Program-made: the position numbers and the translations under genes
NCBI GenBank assembly: GCA_001414485.1
Contig: LLEY01000017.1
Coordinates: 248,001-312,000 of the forward strand
Reading direction: 5' to 3'
From: Calycina herbarum
Taxonomy: Eukaryota > Ascomycota > Leotiomycetes > Helotiales > Pezizellaceae
DNA: 64,000 bases
The notes under the pieces: generated by a model
Told to the model about the DNA's origin: nothing
Seen by the model: only the letters and a program-made list of their open reading frames with translations
Databases searched by the model: none
In this document: piece by piece, positions 56,626-64,000 of the stretch
Numbering within the stretch: the first letter of the stretch is position 1
Layout of the letters: every line of letters begins with the position of its first letter

Positions 56626-59448
56626 ATGAGCTCGATATTGCGGCAGTCGAGTGGTTCTCTGGCACGAATCTCGAGAACAACATTTCAATCCGCCGTGGTC
56701 CGCCGAACCGCCACCCATACCAGTTTTTCCAGAGCTTCGAAAGCTTCGAGGATATCGGTGAACCAGACGAGAGGATATACGAATCCACCGCCGAGGAAAC
56801 CGAGAGGCAATGGCGCGGCGAAGAAGGAGAAGGTAGAGAAAGTGGAAAAGGAAGAGCAGAAATCTGCGACGGGGACCGAACACTTGTATGATGGAAAGAC
56901 ACCTTTATCACAACCAGCGGAAGATGGAAAGTCTGCAGAGCCTGCCACGGAGGCAAAGGAGTCTGCGGAAGAGGCAGAGGCAAAATCTGAAGAGGATACT
57001 CCTTTGGAGCCGGGAATGATCAGGATGGGACCAGAGGAGGAGAGGTTGATCAAGGCTCAATTTGATACGCTGAAGCAGGGACTGCCAGCAGCGACAGCGG
57101 AGGCCGTCGATCGAGCGCTCAACATCATGAAGAAAAAGGGCATTCCCAAGGAAATGGTGGACTTGTTGAGGAACCAAGCTGATCAGCCTTACTCTATGGT
57201 GACGATGGGGCAGCTGTTTAAGATGACGATGAAAATGACCAAGACCATTGTGAATTCTATGGAGGAAGAGTTGGATGCGGAGGAAGCACAGAAAAAGGGC
57301 AAGGAGAAGGGAAAGCCGGATTTCGAGAGCAACGAAACGAAGAAGAATGAGAGTGGTGGTTCTGGGCTCCCGCCACCACCGGGTGGAAAGAAGGGCAGCA
57401 AGGTTCCGCCAGAATTCAAGATCAACGAAATCAAGCTTGATATGAGTACGCTCTTGTTATCGGCTTTCGTATCCTATCTTTTGTACAGAATGGTTATGCC
57501 GGGCGAGCAGGGTCGGGACATCACATACCAGGAATTCAAGACTACCTTTTTCGACAAGGGATTGGTAGAGAAACTTACGGTTGTCAATCGGGATCGAGTC
57601 AGAGTCGAGCTACACAGAGAAGCTGCACAGTCAATGTACCCGGACTCACCAGCGGCCAACCCAAACTTCCACTACTACTTCTCAATAGGTTCGGTCGAGG
57701 CTTTCGAGAGACGGATAGAGGATGCTCAAAACGAATTGGGAATTCCAAGCTCGGAACGGATACCTATTAGCTATACCACGGATACAGATTCATGGTCGCT
57801 CCTCATCAACTTCGGACCTACGCTTTTGTTCTTGGGTGCCATATTTTACATGTCAAGAAGAGCTGGTGGCGGTGGCGGAGGTTCAAGTGGCGTTTTCGGA
57901 ATGGGCAAGAGTCGCGCTAAGCAATTCAACCATGAAACCGACGTCAAGGTCAAGTTCAAGGATGTTGCGGGTATGGACGAAGCCAAGATGGAGATTATGG
58001 AATTCGTTTCATTTTTAAAGACACCTGAGCAATTCGAGAGATTGGGTGCTAAGATCCCTCGAGGAGCTATTCTCTCTGGTCCACCTGGTACTGGTAAGAC
58101 TTTACTAGCCAAAGCCACTGCCGGAGAATCAGGTGTACCTTTCTTCAGTGTCAGTGGTTCCGAGTTTGTGGAAATGTTTGTTGGTGTTGGTGCTTCCAGA
58201 GTTCGAGATCTCTTTGCTATGGCCAGAAAGAATACCCCTTGTATTATCTTCATTGATGAAATCGACGCAATTGGGAAGGCTCGTGGAAAGGCTGGTTCAT
58301 TTGGTGGTGGAAACGACGAGCGAGAGGCTACTCTCAATCAGATTTTGACTGAGATGGATGGTTTCAATACTGCTGAGCAGGTTGTGGTTCTTGCTGGTAC
58401 CAACAGATCGGATGTTCTTGACAAGGCACTAACAAGACCTGGACGTTTCGACAGACAGATTGCTATCGATCGACCTACGATGGATGGTAGAAGACAAATC
58501 TTCTTGGTTCACTTGAAGAAAATCGTCACCAATGAGGATATGGAATTCCTGACTGGGCGTCTTTCTGCTCTTACTCCTGGATTCTCGGGTGCAGATATTG
58601 CTAACGTTTGTAACGAGGCAGCATTAATAGGTATTTATCTCCCTTCATTGTCCAATATCACTTGCTAACATGACCCAGCTGCACGAACGAGCTCCAAATC
58701 CGTAGCAATGATCCACTTCGAGCAAGCCATCGAGCGAGTAGTCGGAGGTCTCGAGAAGAAAACTCTGGTCCTCAACCCCGAGGAAAAGCGAACAGTCGCC
58801 TATCACGAAGCTGGTCACGCCATCTGTGGTTGGTACTTCAAATACGCCGACCCTCTCCTCAAAGTCTCCATCGTTCCTCGTGGTCAAGGAGCTCTGGGAT
58901 ACGCACAATATCTTCCCGCCGGCGACACCTACCTTATGAGCACCAAGCAACTTATGGATCGTATGGCCATGACTCTCGGTGGTCGTGTGTCGGAGGAACT
59001 CCACTTCGAGACTGTCACCTCGGGAGCCTCTGATGATTTCAACAAGGTCACACGTATAGCCACGGCTATGGTCACCAAATGGGGGATGTCGAAGAAACTT
59101 GGACCCCTCCACTTCGAAGACGACGATAACAAATTCAACAAACCCTTCGCCGAGTCAACGGCTCAAACCATCGATAGCGAGGTACGAAGAATCGTGGACG
59201 AGGCGTATGTCCAATGTAAGGAATTGCTTACGGAGAAGAAGAAGGAGATTGGTATTGTGGCCGAGGAGCTTCTGGCTAAAGAGGTTCTGGGACGCGATGA
59301 TATGGTGAGGTTATTGGGCAAGCGGCCGTTTGATGAAAATAAGGATTTTGTCAAGTACTTTAATAATGAGCCGGTGAAGAAGAGTGCGCCGCCACCACCA
59401 CCTACTGAGGAGACGGGACATGGTCCGGAGGAACCTGCTCCTATTTGA
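56626..59448 (+). CDS. AFG3: Mitochondrial m-AAA protease subunit (AFG3/Yta10 type, FtsH family)
   Basis: ATP-dependent zinc metalloprotease of the mitochondrial inner membrane that degrades unassembled proteins and processes imported ones. Exons 56626-58630 and 58679-59448 (48-nt intron) give 924 aa. The Arg/Ser-rich N-terminus looks like a mitochondrial presequence, followed by a Lys/Glu-rich region. Two membrane spans flank the intermembrane domain: [15 protein letters not shown] and [18 protein letters not shown]. The AAA module has GPPGTGKT (from residue 485), [12 protein letters not shown] and the second region of homology ending RPGRFDRQI. The protease motif HEAGH is at about residues 711-715. 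Length and the two spans argue for the m-AAA rather than the i-AAA (Yme1) type; whether Yta10- or Yta12-like is judged by overall similarity. Confidence 0.95.
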
Positions 59449-59783
59449 GTCTGAGCTGGGTGTGTAAATAGGACTGTGATGGTCTTTTCAGGTGGTTTGC
59501 TGGGGTGGTGGGGTGCTGTATGTAGGCTAGCGAGAACAGGAAGGCAGGCTGAGTTGAAGAGGCCTGAGAGGCGGAAGGAGGTGAGACATCCCACTTGTAT
59601 TCTAAGTCTTGTACCGATTCTGGGATTTTTGAAAGAAAGAAAAGAAAAGATTCCCCTCTACGTGTGTCTTTTTATTCCTTTTTTGTTTTTTAAAGGCGAG
59701 AGATTTTGGGGGGGGGGGCGTGACAATTGTATTTTGTACTGAATTAGAATTATATCTTCACTGCTCGGTTGTGTTTTATGGTA
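59449..59783. other. 3' flank of the m-AAA protease gene
   Basis: GT-rich sequence with A/G and T runs and a G9 tract near 59710; presumed 3' UTR and terminator. No gene. Confidence 0.5.
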
Positions 59784-59898
59784 TGTGGTTTCAGCGTATT
59801 AAATGAGTAGAGTAGAGTAGAGTAGTGACTGCTACTCTACTCTACTCTTCGAGTACTACTCAAGTAGTTGAGTAGTCTGTTAATACGCTGTGTGGTTT
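59784..59898. mobile_element. hAT-like MITE, 99 bp, with 8-bp target duplication
   Basis: The element at 59792-59890 begins CAGCGTATTAA and ends TTAATACGCTG, an 11-bp perfect terminal inverted repeat. It is flanked by an exact 8-bp direct repeat TGTGGTTT (59784-59791 and 59891-59898). An 8-bp duplication with a CAGnG terminus is typical of hAT transposons. The interior is made of GAGTA/TACTC repeats that can fold back. No coding capacity. Confidence 0.82.
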
Positions 59899-60737
59899 TT
59901 TCATATCCTTGTTCTAGAGGGAGACCAGGGAAATTGGTATTTGGTATTTTAATCTGCCCAGATGAGCGGGGTAGTTCTGTAGCGTTGTGAGGGAGGAGGT
60001 TATGAAGAAACCTAAGCCGCGTGCTGAAATTGTGTAGAGAAGGGGCATCGCTGACCGTGCGGGCGGGTTTCACACGAGAGTGGGACGAGAGTTGATAACC
60101 ACGGGATGAGGTTTTTCGCATAAACAGGGAGAGGCAGATGTACTGTACGAAGTCTTTCTCTAGATTCGACGGTTGTAGTTCTTCTTTTTTTGTCTTTTTT
60201 TCTCTCTCGATGACAGATTGTTGGATTTACTTGGACTTTTAATGTTTCGTTGCTTTTCTTTTGGTCTTGGGGTTCTTTATTGTTGGTTGTAGAATTCCTT
60301 CTCTATCCCTTGTCGTGTTCTTGTTTTTTAAGGCTCTTCAAGCTTTGATGGGAATGTACTCTCGCTTCGTAATCGAGCAAACGAAGGTAGGTATTGTTCT
60401 TGGGTGTTGGGTGGTAAGTCATGGGATTGGTGGTGATGTGTATCTTTGTAGCCACTGGTAGTAGTAGGGTGGCGGGTTTCCGCATTGCAGAGTAACTGTG
60501 CGGAATTTATTAAGATAGTTGTAACGACTCTCTAAGAAAGTCTAGGAGAAAATGGATATCTTTTTTAAAAATAACACTCTAAGCAGTTCAAATCACGCTA
60601 ATTGTCTAGGTACAAATCTGAGCGACGTTGAGGTTTGTCTCTGGGTTAGCCTTAAGTCTTCGTCCGATACGGCCGGCTCGATTGGTTGTATGTGGGAGGA
60701 AATGGAAATTCTAGAAAAGTAACTAACTGCAAGAGGT
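59899..60737. other. Intergenic region, no gene seen
   Basis: No supported reading frame. T-rich stretch around 60180-60330. Confidence 0.55.
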
Positions 60738-61299
60738 CCCACTTCTACGGCTCCCCGTCACGTAAATCGACCCCCCCCCGCACCCCCTGGTTTGGCTATC
60801 AATTCCCTCACCCGGAGTGGATTAGATAACTCGGATTAGCGCCGAAAGTCCTCACGGTATACTATTCATCTAAATAGTCTAGCCTAACTCTCTAGTCCTT
60901 ATCCACTCTCCTTCTTTCTTTTTCCGAGAAGAGAAAACAGCGACTTCTCCACTATCGGCACGTCTAATCCCAGCCATTACGAGACGAGGTTTTGATGCTT
61001 TCTTTACATGATTATCGATCGTTGGAAAGCTAATATCTCAAACCCTCGTTTTCGAGTCTCTCATCTGTGATTTTGTTAGTCTTAAGCTTTGAGTGCCCGC
61101 ACTCTGATTAGTTGGTGACCTGCACAGTGAACAATGGCCTCAAATCATGCGCAAGCAAAAATCTTGTATGGCTTCCAAGTACGGAGTGTACTTGCGCGGA
61201 ACTCATCGCCCTACTAATCCGGTGGGAAATGCGCGAAAAGATGGGTTACGAGGGGTAAGCGAGGGGGAGGGGGTCGATTTACGGGGCGCCCACTTCTAC
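60738..61299. mobile_element. Non-autonomous DNA transposon candidate (Mutator-like), 540 bp
   Basis: The interval 60749-61288 has inverted ends. The left reads CCCCGTCACGTAAATCGACC continuing in C, and the right reads GGGGGTCGATTTACGGGG. The ends match inverted except for a 5-nt insertion on the left. An exact 11-bp direct repeat CCCACTTCTAC lies immediately outside both ends (60738-60748 and 61289-61299). No transposase is encoded. Long target duplications of 8-11 bp point to the Mutator superfamily, but this is inference. Confidence 0.7.
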
Positions 61300-64000
61300 A
61301 ATGTCAAGGTACCTAGTTGGCAAAGTTCTCCTTGTGAAAACCCTTGCTTAAAACCCCTCTGCTCCTTTTGGGAATGCTAGATCTTATTGTAGGAGTTCAT
61401 ACCCTCTGGAAACCAGTGTGGAAAAGAGCGTGGGAAGACCTCTTATTATCCTCGGCTTCAAAGTATACCATACGTGAGGCTTGAGTGCTGTTACTCGCAT
61501 ATAACTGAGACTGTGACGTATGTTGTATTTAGCTGGATTCACTCGCGGCCTCGTAGGCTACAGTGTAATTGATTTCAGCTTTGATTCGGGTCCTCGGAAA
61601 CGAAGGAATACACTTGTGTTCTCTCTCAACTCTTAGAACGAATTCTTACTGTCGAAATATGTCTCGATGCCGAATTTGAGAATGATCGAGAATTGTGCAT
61701 TGCTGAAGTGGAGTACCTTCGTGACCTCTCGAGCTTTAAGGGTGCTGTCCAAATCGTTGAAGTGCTATCAGGTCTATCCTTGAGTGGAATATGTGTCAAG
61801 TCTTGCGTGATAGTTTATATTTGGAGACAAGAAGGCTTTGTATTGGCCCCATTATTTGCTCTATGACTCCATATTGTGGTATACCCACATGTCACTTCTC
61901 TCTTTCTTTAGATGGTGACACTGACCGCATGTTGTGGGAGTTTATAGTTCTAAAGTTACTCTGACGTTACTCTGTTGTACACTCACTCAGCGCTGTTATT
62001 ACTCTAGTCATTCTAGAACAATGGTGCAATTGCAAACATTATCTGAGAGTATGTGGGAGAAACAAGAAACTGAATTTTTAATTCTTCTAAACCTTATCAA
62101 ACAATACATGTACTAGTGTGATATAAAGTAGGGCAGGTATTTCCAGAATATCAAGTACTTCACTAATTTTACGTACTAGACCTGTGACCGAGAAAACAAG
62201 ATAACGTGACATAGCTTCTCAGTATTATATTACTTCGTCAGCTTAAGGTTTACTTACGGCTTGAAGGCTATTAACGTTACTTGCATTTAAGGGGACTTCC
62301 CCGAGAAGCTGAAAGTTGGGTTTGTATTCAATCACCAGGTGATTATTCACTTTCAGCCCAGCATTCCTGCCTAACAATTCAGGTTCTTTTTGACGAAAAC
62401 TTGTTTTCTCTGAACTTTTATAATTGGGATTATTTTTCACCGTTGAAGAATATTTTGTTGTCAAATCAACTTTAAGCGAACATGTGAAACTGAAGATTGT
62501 GTAGGACAATTGAAGGCTTGATCTTTTGGTTCTTCCAATTACTCACCCACATAACTCCAACTGTCTGGATGTTGCTGAAAAGCAACGGACAAATATATAA
62601 AGCATAATAACCATAACTCTTGCAACGAGTGGTGTAAGCAACAGGAGCTTTTTTCTTTTTTTTATTCTGGAAGCTTCAATCTTTTAACATTTTAAGTATG
62701 GGCGGAACCCTCCAAAGAGAGAAAATGCCTGACACGAGAGCAATCTATAATTAGGGCAAGAACCATAACCCGAATCGCAAGTTTCCCGAGTAGAGGGAGA
62801 AAAAGAATAAGAGCAAAATAAATAAGCCATTCTGGAACACTAAGAACCTGTCATACATTCCACTCTCAGGGTAAACAGCCTACCAATCAAATATCTGATA
62901 CTAAACTAAGAACAGACAATAGGGGGAAATGCACGGAAGCATAATGGTTTGAGATTCTTGGCTGCAAAAGTTAGAACTACTATCTGGTCACTGGCGTGGT
63001 CGTTTAACCTCGCTAATAGTCTTCCTTCGTCTTCGGTCTTCCTCCTCTCTCCGCGAATTTTTTGGGAACACTCATTCTTCTTTGATCACGTTTCAGAATC
63101 AATGAAGCAGTATCAGCTTCTTGCTCATTGATCCGCTGAGCCCGACACTCTAAAGAACCATTCTTGTTCATGGCGAATGAAACTGAACTCGGAGAACTCC
63201 CATAAATTTATTAAAGTTTCACAAATTTCATGAGGATTTCAAGTATGCACACGCTTGGTTTCATTTTTGTTCTTTTCTTCTCCCTGATTTAACGTCAAGC
63301 CATGATGCACCATTTTGGGGCTCTAGATAACTCTTCAGTTCTTTAAACAATTCTCTGGGAATTAACTCGATTACCCCAAAAGGTTAGAGCAATCAGGTTT
63401 ATGGTACTTTTATTCTTCTATGAATGCTAAGAAAATGAAAGTGCTTTGAGAATGTATTCACAAATCCTCCCGGGCGAGTATTCCTACCAAATTCAATTCA
63501 ATCCCACTATCATATTGGTTAGAAAATGAGCTCTATTCTCAGCTGTCTACTCACTTATTTGTATCGTTTTTGATGCATCTACGCATATGTAGCAAAATAT
63601 TTATTACTCCAGCCTCCAACAACGAGGCTGGCTAAGCTGAGCGTCCCAACTTGGACTTCACCGCCCGTGTCTCATAATTATGGACAGAATGCGTGTTGCG
63701 GCTGAGGATATCCCCACTGAAGGCTTGTTTGTTGCTCCTCTCAACCCCTGCGGTTGGTGTTTCGGCCGAACCCGCTCTCGCTTAATTGGTGGGATCTCAC
63801 CCTTTAGTCTTTATACTCCGTGGAGGCCTAGAACAGAAATGGAGAGTTATTGAATCTGGCTAGATTTACTATTGATTTTTCTTACTGCAGCTGGTGAAAT
63901 GTCTGAACCTCTTTCTGAGCAAATACCCGAGTATTTTTAATATAAAGGAAAGCCAAGTGAAAAATACTTTCTACTTTTCCTCTCTCACAACAGCATACTT
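61300..64000. other. Gene-poor AT-rich tail of the window
   Basis: About 2.7 kb without any reading frame that shows a domain or sensible splicing. It could be decayed repeat DNA. Nothing else recognised. Confidence 0.55.

Overview
The window is nuclear DNA of a filamentous ascomycete (Pezizomycotina; a leotiomycete is my guess from gene style, not proven). Genes are well spaced, have short introns (about 40-150 nt) with GT..AG ends and CTAAC/CTAAT branch points, and include fungal hallmarks: an ERG3-type sterol desaturase, Zn(II)2Cys6 regulator, HET-domain genes, a multi-exon P450 and a Bor1-type transporter. AT-rich, gene-poor stretches alternate with coding blocks. I rebuilt gene models by joining exons by hand. 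Most close in frame from ATG to stop; the frame arithmetic is given for each.

Layout. 1-1306: 3' end of a deubiquitinase with a C-terminal CaaX box. 2482-4727: a 10-exon cytochrome P450. 5867-6801: possible unresolved membrane-protein gene. 7681-7769: intron-containing tRNA-Lys(CTT), minus strand. 7.8-13.5 kb: no convincing gene; an AT-rich island and then a long GC-richer leader of a PH-domain gene (13547-15507). 18482-19605 (-): ERG3-type desaturase. 22-26 kb: three small genes (secreted repeat protein, P-loop kinase, unknown 148-aa protein). 28469-28944 (-): small Ser/Ala-rich wall or membrane protein.

29.6-35.2 kb is a compact block: Dal5-like MFS transporter (-), adenosine-deaminase-family protein (-) and, divergently from a 254-bp intergenic region, a DHCR24-like FAD oxidoreductase (+). 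36.1-40.5 kb holds two convergent HET-domain loci: one a pseudogene with many stops, the other nearly intact with an apparent N-terminal frameshift. 41.3-46.5 kb (-): Bor1-like transporter, then an alpha/beta hydrolase with N-terminal repeats. 48.5-59.4 kb (+): Ser/Thr-rich single-pass membrane protein, Zn2Cys6 transcription factor and mitochondrial m-AAA protease (AFG3/Yta10 type). 59.5-64 kb has no gene that I can support, but carries two small inverted-repeat elements with target-site duplications: a 99-bp hAT-like MITE and a 540-bp Mutator-like candidate.

Most genes are unrelated housekeeping or accessory genes. The only arrangement suggesting shared function is transporter/deaminase/FAD enzyme at 29.6-35.2 kb. 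I found no CRISPR array, rRNA or intact autonomous transposon. No database search was possible, so family names rest on motifs I can read.
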